This document shows positions 15,251 to 26,330 of a stretch of DNA of 64,000 nucleotides, piece by piece (the stretch's first letter is position 1; each line of letters starts with the position of its first letter). Source of the stretch: Drosophila miranda (Eukaryota; Arthropoda; Insecta; Diptera; Drosophilidae). The position numbers were made by a program, and so were the translations under genes. The stretch is from NCBI RefSeq assembly GCF_003369915.1, contig NC_046673.1:5874001-5938000 (forward strand). The letters run 5' to 3'. The notes beneath the pieces were generated by a model that worked only from the letters and a program-made list of their open reading frames with translations, ran no database searches and was not told the DNA's origin.

Positions 15251-17296
15251 CAGGAAGTACTTAATAAAACCTAACCATAAAACGGCCGGCGAAAATCCTC
15301 TAGCTGAACACTCCACGAGGGTGCCGGCTGGGCAATGGACACTCCATTATCCCGGACGAGGGTAATGCACTGCCGCTTGCTCTGTCCGAGGCAATGAAGT
15401 GTCTAGCTAAGGCAATGGGCCAGTGTTTTCCCAATCCAAAGTTGGGGGAACTGAACCAGAGCCATGGCTAGAGGTGCCTGGCGGGCAGGCATAAAACGCT
15501 AGGGGGTGGTCACCCCGAAAAATATCAACCAGAATGGACCTTCGGGCCAATAATGGAGCAGACGGACGAGAAAACTCGGGTTGGGATGTCAACCCAAACG
15601 TCGGTGGGAAGCGTGACTGCTACCACCGGCGGGCACGGGGAGGAGCAATCCTCTCTGCGTGCCGCCAGCGGTCACACCTCGGACTTGGCGGGAGCAGGCC
15701 AGGTCAGTTGTAAAGCTACTGCCACAACAACAAAAACAACACACTCCGCCTTCAAAGTGAGCCGCACAGATGCCGTAGTCGACACAGACACGGATCTGGA
15801 GAGCGTGCTCTCATTAAGCGGGACGGAGGAAGAGAGCCTTCTCCGCTCGCCGAACCCAGGCATCAGCTCCCTGCGTAGGGAAGGGCCGAAGCGTTCCAAA
15901 CAGGGGATGAAGGCCAAAGCACAATACAAAGCGGCCCTCAACATCAAAAGCCGGCTGCAAGGAAAGGCTTACATCTCCCAGGAGGAGAAAGTCAAGCTAG
16001 CCTGGGCCGAGCAGCGAGTAGAGGAGGGCCGGCTACACTACGCCCAAATGCCACAGATGAGGGCGTCGAATGGCGAATTTCCCAATAAGGTGGAGGAGAT
16101 GATGGCCACCAAGAGGCAACGCTCGACTGAGAGTGCCATCAAGGACACTCCGGCGAGCAAGCGTCAACGCGGCCCCAAGAGTGCAGCCCCTCCACCGAAA
16201 GCGGCCAAGAAGCCAACACCACAGCTCAAAGCGAAGGTCAGTGACGTGACCAAACGACATTTGATCGTGGCACTCATTGACCGCAGCGATGAGAACGGCA
16301 GGATGACAGCGGCACAGTGGAAGCTGGTGCATGCGCATCTTGTCAACGCACTGTTTGCGCGGATGGAGGAAGACCCCGCGGACCCAATGCCCACTTTCGA
16401 TGGTGCTGGGTGGCTCAATGGGGTAAAAATACTAAAGTGCAAGGACGACCCAACCCTAAGGTGGCTGACGCGCACGGTCTGCCAACTGGAGGCGATGTGG
16501 GAGGGGGCCAAGCTGGAGGTCGTGGACAGGGAGCTTATCCCGTCCAAAAAGCCTCAAAAAGCGCCACCCCAAAGATAGGGATGCGCACTCCCTACTGGCA
16601 GGCGAGGTGGAGAAGGACCTGGGGCTCGAGTCCATCGTGGAGGCCACCCAGGGTCTTGGGCTCGAAGACTCCGAGGAAGAGGAGGAGGACGGTGACTTGA
16701 CGCTCGATGTCAACCCGTCATGTGCAACTGAGCCAGCCACCTATGATGATGAGTGTGCTGCAGCTCAACTTGCATAAAAGCAAGCAAGACGCCAATGCCG
16801 ACCACACTGTGCGGGAAAGCCCCTAAATAAATGACAGAGGTGAGCCTCTAGCGCACTTCGTAGGTCCCACCTCATCCAACATACTAGACCTAACACTTGC
16901 ACTTACACTAGTACTCTGGTATCTGGCTGGAGATTCCTTGAAAGACCATCCTTCTCAGATCATAAGAACATTCAGTTTAGGTGCGAATTCAAACACTCTT
17001 GGAAGACAACAGTCTATAGAAACCCCCGGAATACAAACTGGGAAAAGTTTAAAAAGACAGTTAATTCTGGCCCAGTGAAATTCGCGGAGGATATAGAGAA
17101 GTCCCTAGAGACCCTATCCAATGCGTTATTGGACGCCTAGCATAAATAGTGCAAACCCTCGAGAACAAAGAAGAGGTCCAAGCTACTCTGGTGGAACCGG
17201 AATCTTTCTCTCCAAAGGAACGACCTCAAGGAATTTTTTAAGATCGCCAAACAAGCGATCGAAGAGATCGGTAATGAGGGAATACATATTCATACT
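15251..17296 (+). mobile_element. LOA/Jockey-like LINE remnant, ORF1 open, ORF2 collapsed
   Basis: It comprises a GC-richer leader (15260-15552), a long ORF1 (15553-16578) and, overlapping the end of ORF1's lost acidic tail, the start of an ORF2 (about 16743) with LQLNLHKSK, the typical beginning of an APE-type endonuclease. Within 60 bases ORF2 reaches a stop. After an internal deletion, out-of-frame pieces of the endonuclease (GPTSSNILDLTL.., near 16860-16960) and of the region beyond it continue to about 17296, where LTR-like DNA begins. No reverse transcriptase remains, so the copy is dead. Confidence 0.7.
15553..16578 (+). CDS. LINE ORF1 protein with DUF4780-like C-terminal domain
   Basis: This is an open frame of 341 residues inside a LINE remnant. 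The N-terminal 100 residues are Ser/Thr-rich and low in complexity. Residues 115-170 are Lys/Arg-rich, and a basic KR/Pro region follows at about 190-225. From about 230 to the end the sequence (KRHLIVALIDRSDENG.., GWLNGVKILKC.., LRWLTRTVCQLEAMWEGAKLEVV) resembles the DUF4780 family found in insect retroelement proteins. The element's role would be RNA binding during retrotransposition, by analogy with ORF1 proteins. A +1 frame continues for about 66 acidic codons beyond the stop at 16576-16578, which suggests that a one-base shift near a run of five A at about 16555 truncated the original ORF1. Confidence 0.65.
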   Translation: MEQTDEKTRVGMSTQTSVGSVTATTGGHGEEQSSLRAASGHTSDLAGAGQVSCKATATTTKTTHSAFKVSRTDAVVDTDTDLESVLSLSGTEEESLLRSPNPGISSLRREGPKRSKQGMKAKAQYKAALNIKSRLQGKAYISQEEKVKLAWAEQRVEEGRLHYAQMPQMRASNGEFPNKVEEMMATKRQRSTESAIKDTPASKRQRGPKSAAPPPKAAKKPTPQLKAKVSDVTKRHLIVALIDRSDENGRMTAAQWKLVHAHLVNALFARMEEDPADPMPTFDGAGWLNGVKILKCKDDPTLRWLTRTVCQLEAMWEGAKLEVVDRELIPSKKPQKAPPQR

Positions 17297-17306
17297 GAAG
17301 TCACTT

Positions 17307-17620
17307 ACTTCGCCGTTTTGGTGACCGTCGCAGACTTCCGCGGTGTCATCTTTTTGTAGTCGATGAACCCGGAAGACTGCACTTGGCCGGTGGCTTGGTC
17401 TGGAGTGGGGGAAGTCCGCGTGACCTGATGTCTTTGGTCAGCGTTATGGAGTCGGCGCGTGTCGATCGGTGGCTATGTGTGGAGAGGGGGTGTTGGTAAA
17501 GAATGTATGCGGGGTGTTGTGTGAGATGTTGTAATTTAGCGAGGTTTTATGCTTATAATATGTCGGGGGAAGGATTGTATCGAACCCTTTTAGGTTCGTT
17601 ACAGTATCGAACCCTTTTAG
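17307..17620 (-). repeat. LTR copy A
   Basis: A near-identical direct repeat of 20739-21037, starting TTCGCCGTTTTGGTGACCGT and ending at the hairpin CGAACC-CTTTTA-GGTTCG. The hairpin is itself doubled here (17580-17632). Confidence 0.7.
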
Positions 17621-18590
17621 GTTCGCTACACCGTCCCCTTTCTTCTCCGACGAGAGATACGAAGATGTGTTCGTCGGGCGCGCGGCGGTGAATCCGGTAC
17701 CGTTGACCCCACCACCAGCTGTCGAACAGGGTCCGTCCCTGTGGTTCTAGTCGCCTTCGGACCTCTTGGTCGTCAGCGTGGGTGGGTACTGTGGTGGACC
17801 TATTTCAGGCTGAGGTAGGCTCAGTCACGTCCAGGGGTCAATCCACAAGAAATTTGTAGAAGTAGATGGAACTTTGAGGGAGACGTCGGGGTTGGCCTAT
17901 CTTAGGGCTGGTGGACCGGGGCTGGGGCGAGCGCTGCTTGTCGTGTATAACAAACGGCGTGCGTGGACTTGGGGTGGAGTGGTATCAAATGAACTTACGC
18001 AGCGAAATGTGTTTTGGCGTTTATAACTTGGGTTTATTGTTGGTGAAACTGATAACTTATATTTCTCTAGATTCTTAGCTTAAACGTGCTGACTTGTGCT
18101 CGCGGTCGGGTCTTCTTTGTAAGTTAATTCTAGTTCTGGTCGGCGTTGTGATGGACCTATTTCAGGCTGAGGTAAACTCAGTCACGTCCAGGGGTCAATC
18201 CACAAGAAATTTGTAGAAATAGATTGAACTTTAAGGGAGACGTCGGGGGTGGCCTATCGTAGAGGGGATGGATCGGGGCTTGGGCGGGCGTTGCTAGCGT
18301 TGTTCGGTTGGTTGATTTGATTTATGTTTTATTATGCGTTGGGAGAGACGTTGTAGCGAGCCCTTTTAGGTTCGTTACAGCCTCACCTTTTTTCCCCGAC
18401 GAGAGTTACGAAGACTCGTGCGTCGGGTGTGCGGCGGTGGATCCGGTACCTTTGCTCGAACCACCAACTGTCGAATTGGGTCCGACCCTGTGGCTCTAGT
18501 CGCCACAGTACCTCCTGAATTAAAGGCGTCGGCAGGATTCGGTTGGCGGTGTTCGTTGTGCACTCTGGCGGAGCCACCGTCCATCGGGCG

Positions 18591-19124
18591 GCTTACTCGG
18601 CAGCAGATAGCTCGTACACCTCAGGCGTCGGGGCGCGCCGTGTTGACGTCTCCGCGTAGTCGTCAATTTCCATGGGTTCGTCGGCGTTGGGGTCCTCGTT
18701 AGGGGTAGTGGTTCCATGGTGGCTGGTGTCCTCGTCGGGACTGTCCTCTTCGTCGGTGGCGATGTGCCCGCGGAGATCGGTGGTCGCGTCGCGGGGCCTA
18801 GAGTAGTCGTCGAATCTATCGCCCATGGGGGAAAACGACGGTGCCGGGATCCGAGGGACGCGTGGTAGGGTGCCTCCTAGTGCCTGCTGGTACGAGGGCA
18901 GCGGATAGCTCGTACACTTCGGGCGTCGGGGTGCGCCGAGGTGCCGTCTCCGCGTAGTCGTTAGTCTCCATGGGTTCGTCAGCGCCAGGATCCTCGTTAG
19001 GGGTGGTGGTTCCAGGGTGGCTGGTGTCCTCGTCGGAACTGTCCCCTTCGTCGGTGGTGATGTCCCCGCGGAAATCGGGGATTGCGTCGCGGGGCCTAGA
19101 GTAGTCGTCGAATCTATCGCCCAT
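18591..19124 (-). CDS. Tandemly duplicated gag-like acidic ORF (retroelement)
   Basis: On the minus strand two copies of the same reading frame start MGDRFDDYSRPRD at 19124 and at 18826, 298 bases apart. Both run through an acidic Asp/Glu/Thr/Pro segment to PTPEVYELSA. The upper copy ends with the frame crossing the start of the lower one, and the lower copy stops at 18593. A further minus-strand open segment at 18375-18584 has a counterpart near 17650-17740 (..DP.RQLVV..VPD.PP.ARRT.LR.SRR). I infer fragments of a retroelement structural protein. No zinc knuckle is visible. Confidence 0.45.
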
Positions 19125-19291
19125 GGGGGAAAACGACGGGGCCGGGATCCGAGGGACGCGTTGTAATGTCTCCTCTTCCAGGCTGAGGTAAGCTCAGTCC
19201 TGTCCAGGGGTCTTCCTACAAGAAATTTGTAGTTCGCAGGAACTCCGAAAGGGGGGTCGGCTCGTCTTACTGGGCGGACGTGAGGGTCGAG

Positions 19292-19447
19292 AAGAAAGGC
19301 GCGGAGCGAGGCACACCCGCGTGGGTCGAGAGAGAGGTGGGCGCAGGGCGAGGCACACCTGCGTGGGTCGGGAAAGAGGGGTCACAGGGCGAGTCACACC
19401 TGTGGGGGTTGAGAGAGGGGCGCAGGGCGTGTCACACCTGCGTAAGG
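19292..19447. repeat. GC-rich tandem repeat, about 40-bp unit, four copies
   Basis: Units of the type GCGCAGGGCGAGGCACACC followed by TGCGTGGGTCG.. repeat about four times with decay. They lie inside the LTR-element cluster. Confidence 0.7.
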
Positions 19448-19712
19448 GGGGGTTTCGGGGATTGATCGGGGGTTAGTGGAGGTGAGTGTGGCTCGCTGGC
19501 GAGTAGTTGTTGGTAAGGGTGACCGGGGAGGGGTTTGGATCCCCAAAAATGACTTACACGGGGTTGGTTCTCGTTACAATAATGATTTATTAGCTTGCTG
19601 GTTATACAGGTAATTTGTTACATTGAATATTTTTTGTTGTTTCGTCACGTTCCCGGAAAGATTCTTAACTTGTATCTTAGTTGTCACGCGGGACAACGTC
19701 TATTCTCGGCCC

Positions 19713-19824
19713 GGGTCTCCGCGTAAGTGAAGTCTGCTCGGCACTTGCGCGCTCGGGAAAACTTCGCTGGGTCTCCGCGTAAGTGAAGTCTGCTCGGCGC
19801 TTGCGCGCTCGGGAAAACTTCGCT
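19713..19824. repeat. 56-bp tandem duplication
   Basis: GGGTCTCCGCGTAAGTGAAG.. (19713-19768) is repeated at 19769-19824 with one substitution visible (CGGCAC / CGGCGC). It lies inside the LTR-element cluster. Confidence 0.9.
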
Positions 19825-20738
19825 GCCGCCGATCTCTAACTTATAAGTATCTACGTGTCTTCGTCTTCGTCGGCTTCGGATTGGCTGCCGCTTCGCGGAG
19901 CGTCCCGAAGCCGCGAAGGGAAGGGGCGGGGGTTCTTATCGGCTAGTCTGTGCTTCGGGAGCTTAAGTTTAGAGGTGGGTGTAATGTGTTGGCCCGGTGG
20001 GGAGTTGTCACCGGCTAACGGTTCGTGTCTCGGGAGCTTATGGCTAAACGCGGGGCAATGTGTTGGTGTGGGGGGCGTTCTTACCGGCTAATTGTCAGTG
20101 CTTCGGGAGCTTTTCGTTAGAGGGGGGGTAATGTGTTGGTACGAGAATGTGGGATTGGCTGTCGTGAAACGGTAGGCGAAACGATATGGGGAATGAGTTT
20201 CTTTATTGGTGGTACATTTATCGTATGCATTCTCTGTTCTTAAGGCTAAGTAACGATATATTTAAGGGAAACTGGAGATATAAAAAGGGGAAAAATGAGG
20301 CGGTGACGATCCCGCGATGTAGCGCGCTGTGACGAACCTTCCTAAGGTTCGTTACACTTTTCTCTTCCGTGTTGCACCGGGGGGTGCGTTTTAGGGTCGC
20401 TTGCCGACTTACGATCATCTCGACTCTTGCCCCGTTAGCGGGTCTGTTAAAACGGCGTGCGTGGACTTAGGGTGGGGTAGTGTCGGTGCCTCGGCTAGTT
20501 GGAATGAACTTACGCAATTGGCTATTATTCTGATAATCAGACACTTTATTACGAATCTTAGCACTTTAAATTAGATTAGTTTGACTGATCGCCGGTATTT
20601 TCCGTAAGCCCCTGGTACAACGTCTGTACTCTGAGCCAGGTTTCTGCGTAAGTTGTTTCCTGGTTCTGGTCTTCGTCTTTTTATACGCCCGTATTGCTGA
20701 GTCCGCGGGTTCGAAAGTGCACTTCCGCGTCGGGGTGC

Positions 20739-21037
20739 ACTTCGCCGTTTTGGTGACCGTCGCAGACTTCCGCGGTGTCATCTTTTTGTCGTTGATGAAC
20801 CCGGAAGACTGCACTTGGCCGGTGGCTTGGCCTGAAATGGGGGAAGGCCGCGTGACCTGGTGTGTTTCGTCAGCGTTATGGAGTCGGTGCATGTCGATCG
20901 GTGGCTATGTGTGGAGGGGGGGTGTTGGTAAATAATGTATGCGGGGTGTTGTGTGGGTTGTTCTAATTTATCATGGTTTCATGCTTATAATATGTCGGGG
21001 GAAGGATTGTATCGAACCCTTTTAGGTTCGTTACAAT
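20739..21037 (-). repeat. LTR copy B
   Basis: The partner of 17307-17620, with the same boundaries and scattered substitutions. Beyond its end, at 21049, a different repeat begins. Confidence 0.7.
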
Positions 21038-21048
21038 GCTACAATGCG

Positions 21049-21375
21049 TTTCAGCACTAACCATACAGTATATACATAGATGTGCCAGTTCATACAACGA
21101 AAGCGTCACACACTGGCTAGCGCGTTCAGTACCCCAGAGTGACGTCATCATGAGAGAGAGAGAGCGCAGAGAGAACATCTTTGCATGTGTTAGTACACAC
21201 GCAATATGTTTCGACAAAAATATGTGATTGTATGCTTTTTCTGATTTTTTTAACTCTCTCAGGTCTGGTTCTGTTTTGCCACCAGCATGTTTTAGTGTAT
21301 GGGTGCACATGCATTCTCACGTACTTTGCGTGTGTGTGTTTAGTATTGCTGGCCGCTAGAACTGAAATTTGAGTT
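21049..21375 (+). repeat. Dispersed repeat, partner of 30955-31330
   Basis: Starts CACTAACCATACAGTATATA and continues with GATGTGCCAGTTCA.., ATATGTGATTGTATGCTTT, TGGGTGCACA.. and GCGTG. The same blocks appear in the same order at 30955-31330, and a short piece recurs at 30517-30550. I do not recognise a transposase or a named family. Confidence 0.7.
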
Positions 21376-21629
21376 TGGTTCTTGTTTTGGGTCTTTTGAT
21401 GAGCTGACCTACCGCCACAAAATAAATGAAGAATGGGCAGGGGGTGGGGGTATGGTACACTAGGGCGCGGGAAATGAAATAAAAGCTGTTATTTGTTTGA
21501 TTTATACCACAAAATATAAAATATTACAATAATATAATTACACATTTATTTCCTTATTTTAAACAGGTTTATTATAAATTATAAAAATTATGCAGTATAC
21601 AATTATACTGTATGGTTAGTGGTTTCAGC

Positions 21630-21910
21630 TTATAAAACGAGTTGCTATATCTGCATGTATAAGTAATAATATGTTCTAATAGTATTTTAAATAATATGGT
21701 AACAACTTTATTCACTATTATGAGTTAATATAAAACACAAGGCTAACACCAAAATATGTTGTGACCACTCGGCGGTTCAATCTCAAACTAAACTTATGAT
21801 ACCCAAACTCCCGATCTTGAGGAATAATGGTCCATATAACCACAGATTGTGATCTGCCAGTCTGCATCCTAAAACCGTCTTAATGTGCATGTGCAGATCC
21901 TGTCGGACTC
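21630..21910 (-). mobile_element. Inverted solo/partial LTR of the 13.5-kb element family
   Basis: The reverse complement reads ..GAGTTTGGGTATCATAAG.., CCGCCGAGTGGTCACAACATATT and ..CTCATAATAGTGAATAAAG. It aligns with the LTR at 13625-13730 (CCGCCGAGTGGCAGCAACATATT, ..GTCATAAGAACAAATAAAG). This is a diverged copy in the opposite orientation. Confidence 0.6.
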
Positions 21911-22039
21911 GGCAGTACTGACACTTGGTTGTTTTTGTATGTAGCGCGTGAGTTACAGGTTCCAGTGAGGGGGTAGTTGTCCTTACTACAGGTGCTGGAA
22001 ACTTTTGAAGGGGAAAAGGGGTTCCCTCAAATGATGAGT

Positions 22040-25000
22040 GCCGATTTGAAGGTGTTTTTTATGTGAATATAATAAAACGTTTATTGGAGCTTCAAGATAT
22101 ATCTGGAGTGACAAAAGTATTCCGGGTGGGATTCAGGAATTGACTGCCTGGTCAGTGGCGATCACTGACTTATGTAGGTGGCTCTGCTGCTGGTTCTTTG
22201 GCGTCGCTGTCGGCGTAGCTGCAGCTGGGATTCCTAAGAAAATGCTGATGTTGCATTTAAGGTCAGTTGGCTGATTCTTGGCCGGGGTCCATCCGGTTTA
22301 TATTGTAGACAATGTTGACTGTGCTGATGGCATATGCTTAGGCGACATAAACATCGTGCTCGTGTAACTTGAGTTGTGGATGTTTATGCTGAGTTGAGTC
22401 GTGGTGGTTTATGCGGGGGGCATCTCGAGGGGTGCCGGGACGGTAACTCGGTACTGTAGCGCCATATGCTCGCTCTGATGCATCTACAAACGTGTGGAGG
22501 TCCTGGGTAACTGGAATTTTACCAATGTCTGTAGGTCTTCCCGGTAATATTTCCATTCGGTTTGGCGTTGTAATGGTAATTCGTCATCCCAATCTAGTTT
22601 GAGCTCCCAAAGTCGTTGCATGAATATTTTTGCCTTTACTACCACCGGTGCAAAGAGTCCAGTAGTGGGTCAAAGATTTGGCCCAGATCGGAACACACCA
22701 CCCGTTTGGTGATACGTGTGGCCTGGCTTTTCTGTGTTCGTCCACACAATTTATCCTTCCTTGGCATCCAGATGAGACCCAGAGTATTCACGCTGTAGTG
22801 CTCTAGTGTCTCTCCTAGTTTGACATCGCTTACAATATCCTCCTTGGGGATTCCTTGGAGAAGTTGCTCATTGTTAGAGCACCACTTGCGCAATTTGAAT
22901 CCGGACGGTAGCAATATCTTATTTAGTTATTGTCGAACATGAATTGCCTCTGGAATCGTGTTTGCTCCAGTTAGACAGTCGTCAACGTAGAAATCGGTTT
23001 ATAATGTTGATGATCCTACTGGTAGTCTGTCTTTGTATTGTGTTGCCAAATGATCCAGACATTTCGTTGCTAGGAACGGAGCAGCTGTTGTCCCATATGT
23101 GACTGTTTTCAGGCGATAGTACCACACAATGATGTGAAATGAAGTAGTGCTTTTTGGGAACCTTTGATGCTGGCACAATCTTCATATGTCCTAGTCCTTC
23201 ATACTCTTCCATGAAGTCCACATAACTCTTCCAAGTTTCTGTTGAGCTTCGCCGCTCCAACGCTAGGAATCTTTTTGTTGCGGTTTCCAACGACTCCCCC
23301 AGGGCTGAAGGGTGTTCGGAAAATGGGAGCTTTACAATAAAACGGCCGTCTGAAGCTGTCTGAAGATTTTCTATAAAATGAGCTTCGCACCGTGCTTCCA
23401 CTGGAGTGCGTGGTTTGTCTTCCGTCTCTAGATTGTCCAGAGTTCAGAATCTTTCCATGAGCTCGTTTACTCCCGTTGCACAAATGGGTGAGGAATTGTG
23501 GGCAGATTTGACTTTTCGTTCCACAATCCATCCCAGTTTCGTGTTTTGTAGCAACGGGCCTCCTGTCCTTAGCTGCTGTTGATCTGGTAGCAGCAGCGAG
23601 TAGTAATGCTCGGCTCCGATTAGCATGTCGATTTTGCCTGGCTTATGGAAGTTTGGATCTGCCAGTGAGAGCTGGCTTGGTACGTTTAAGCTCTCTGAAT
23701 CGAGTGCCTGAGCTGGTTGATCAGCTATTATCTGTGGTAATACGAAAGCTTCAATTGTGAAGCGATTTCATGTGCACATTTACTCGTGCCCTGCTGGTCT
23801 TTGATTGATCTCCAATTTCTTCGATCCGTAATGTTGTGTCTTTTAGTTTGAGTGACAACATTGATGCCATTCGTTCAGAGATCAAGTTTATCTGTGATCC
23901 TGAATCTAGCAGTGCTCTTCTACTGCCACCTTTGCTGTGGCCAGTAGATTGTAACTATTGTTACTTGCTGCACCAACCGTCGGGCCTCTTGATTCTGTAG
24001 CTGCACCCGATGCTGTTTCCAAATGTAGCATCGTGTTGTGCTTCTTGTCACACTTGAAGCAGTTTCGACCTGGGCATGCGTTTGTTTTGTGATTTTTTCT
24101 AAAGCAATTAACGCACATTTTTTGTTTTTGTACCCAATTTAGTCGTTCTGATGGAGATTTGGACCGATATTCTTCGCTTCCGTAGAGCCAATGGCTTGCT
24201 TTCTTGCCGAATGTGCATAAGGGTGCTCGCGCTCTCCCTGTGTTGATGCTGGTGGCTTCTTACTGGTTCCTAGAACCCGAATTCTTTGCTCCAAGAACTG
24301 AAGCATCGTATCCAGCGCCTGAAGGTCCTTTGAGCTTCCCAATGATTGCTCATACAAGGCCTTATTTGTTACATCCAGTTTGTTTCTGATAATGGCAATC
24401 AATATTGGTTCCCATGTAGATATATTGATGCCCAATCCCTTTAGTGATGCAAGGGATTCTATGGTTGTTATGTACAACTCTTTTAATGACTTGGGATCGT
24501 CATTAATGGTTTGATGATTGAGGAAGCGGTTCAGTACTGTATTCGAAACATCTCTGGGATTGTTGTATGCGTCAACTAGTATTTCCCAAACGGCTTCATA
24601 ATTTTCTTCCTTTAGATCGATATGTCGAATCAATCTTTCTGCCTCGCCGGTAACGGTGGTTTTAAGATACCACATCTTTTTCACCGTAGGCATGTTGGTC
24701 TCATGCATCATGCATGAGAACAGATCGAAGAACTAGGTCCATTTTAATAGATCCCCATCAAACTTTGGGATGCTGATGCGTGGAAGCTGCACGTTATCCG
24801 TGTTTGGTGTGGCTGATTTTGCCAATGCTCTTTGGACCTTACTTTGGACCTTTCCAATGTTAGGTAGGATTCCATGTCATATCCTCCTTCCACTGGGTCC
24901 TCGTATTCCTCATGAATTGTGAAGTGGACTTCCTGTGCTTGAGTCCATAGTGATTTTATCAAATCACTTGATGTGCGTCCTTCCGCCTCTGAAAGTTGTT

Positions 25001-26330
25001 TCAGATTGCGTTTAACGGACTCTACTATGGCCTTTTGTCGGCGACATAGTGAAAGCAATTTGCTGTAATCCTTCGAGGACCGCTGGATCAGATCGCTTTC
25101 TTTGGGACCTACTGGAGGTTTCTCATGCTTTTCTTTAGGGACGATTTGACGTTCCCCACGAGCACTAGACGTCTGCGATAGCTTATCAATGCATTCGGTA
25201 AAAATCGTAATGTATTGGTTACATGTTGTACGTAAGTCTTCGCGGAATTTTACGTATTTATCCGTTTTGTCTGTATCGCGAAGTTTGGAGTCGTTTTTGT
25301 TGAAGCGATTCCACGCATTTTCGAGTGCCGATATTTTGGCTTGAAAAAGGCCTTTTGCTTTCTTTCTTGGGAATCTTTTTTAAAGTTATAATCTCTTGCT
25401 GCACATCCATTGCCATTGTAGCGGCAGCTTCTGCCTCCATTTGTGTATCCATTCTATCTGTTTGTACTTATTACTTTTGACCCGTTGGGAGTGTTCTATT
25501 TGCTTTGCAGCTGGATACGCTCCGAATCGCAACCGTTGTCGGTCAGAAAAGTGATAGTACAGGTGATGTGTTGGATGGAGGGATTTGTGCTGTTTCCAAT
25601 CTATGGAACGCACGAAACAACAAAAATTGATTGCCTCGGTGGTAATCGAATTCTGTAGCTGTATATTTGTTGGCTGATAACCTGAATATGTCAGATTTGC
25701 CAAATTGATACTCATTGGTAGGCGATGCTACCGTAAGTGTATGGCCTGATGCCAAATTTGTATTGAAGATGTCCTGTTGACTGCTTCAATCTGATGTGCA
25801 GATCGAATCCTTTCACTGTAGCTTGTCTGACAGTTTGAAAGGATGACCAAGGTCGGGGTCACCAAATGTTAATGTGTGTGTGTGTAGGAAGCTGGGTTGC
25901 ATACGGTACATAAACCGTCTACAGTTTGGTCGTCGCAACTAGAACTTGAACCAGTTGGACTGCGGAGGGGCTATCCTACGGTGCGCAAGGAAGGGTCTGA
26001 AGACACGGCAACAGCCTCTGATGATTGCGATGGAAGATGAGTGACAGGCAGCTATGGTACTGTTTCTGATACTGACTTTATTGATAAAATTCTTTCTTAT
26101 TTATAGGTAACAAAAGGTACGAAAGTGCCGAGTTTGTAAAAATATATGTTGGTGTATAATGGATAAGTTTATTGTCTGGTGGGTGATCAGCAATTGCACC
26201 GATGTCTTCGCCCTCTGCGGAGAGAGTGCATTGTCAGCAGAACTCACTACAGTGGCTAGTGTGTTGTCGTGAGGTATTATATTACATGTTAAATAGAACA
26301 CTGTGTGACGGTGTCACTGTGTTATGCCGA
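22040..26330 (-). mobile_element. BEL/Pao LTR retrotransposon, degenerate, integrase region missing
   Basis: Minus-strand order is a 5' LTR (about 26330-25870), then TGGTGACCCCGACC as primer-binding-site-like sequence just inside it (about 25865), then gag, zinc knuckles, an aspartic-protease region, RT and the start of RNase H. Gag pieces lie at 25058-24744 and 24711-24139 (DUF1759-like; MWYLKTTVTGEAERLI). Zinc knuckles are at 24118-23906 (CVNCFRKNHKTNAC). The protease-associated stretch is at 23900-23440 (MLIGAEHYYSLL). RT pieces lie at 23401-22930, including the catalytic DFYVDDCLTGANTI near 22990, and RT continues at 22914-22639. An RNase H start (FVDASERAYGA) is at about 22480. There are many stops and frameshifts. 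No integrase and no 3' LTR are visible, so it is a dead copy. Confidence 0.85.

Larger units (their letters stand above)
17297..21037 (-). mobile_element. Cluster of related LTR-retroelement fragments with hairpin termini
   Basis: The blocks 17307-17620 and 20739-21037 are near-identical direct copies. Both end in ATCGAACCCTTTTAGGTTCGTTACA, which on the minus strand is the terminus TGTAACGAACCTAAAAGGG. I read them as LTRs of a minus-strand element. Related termini also occur at about 17600-17632, 18355-18380 and 20330-20356. A second family of blocks (TTCAGGCTGAGGTA..CTCAGTCA.GTCCAGGGGTC) repeats at 17805, 18165 and 19175. Internal DNA holds a duplicated gag-like segment and tandem repeats. 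GC content and codon use differ sharply from the AT-rich surroundings. No pol was recognised. Confidence 0.55.
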
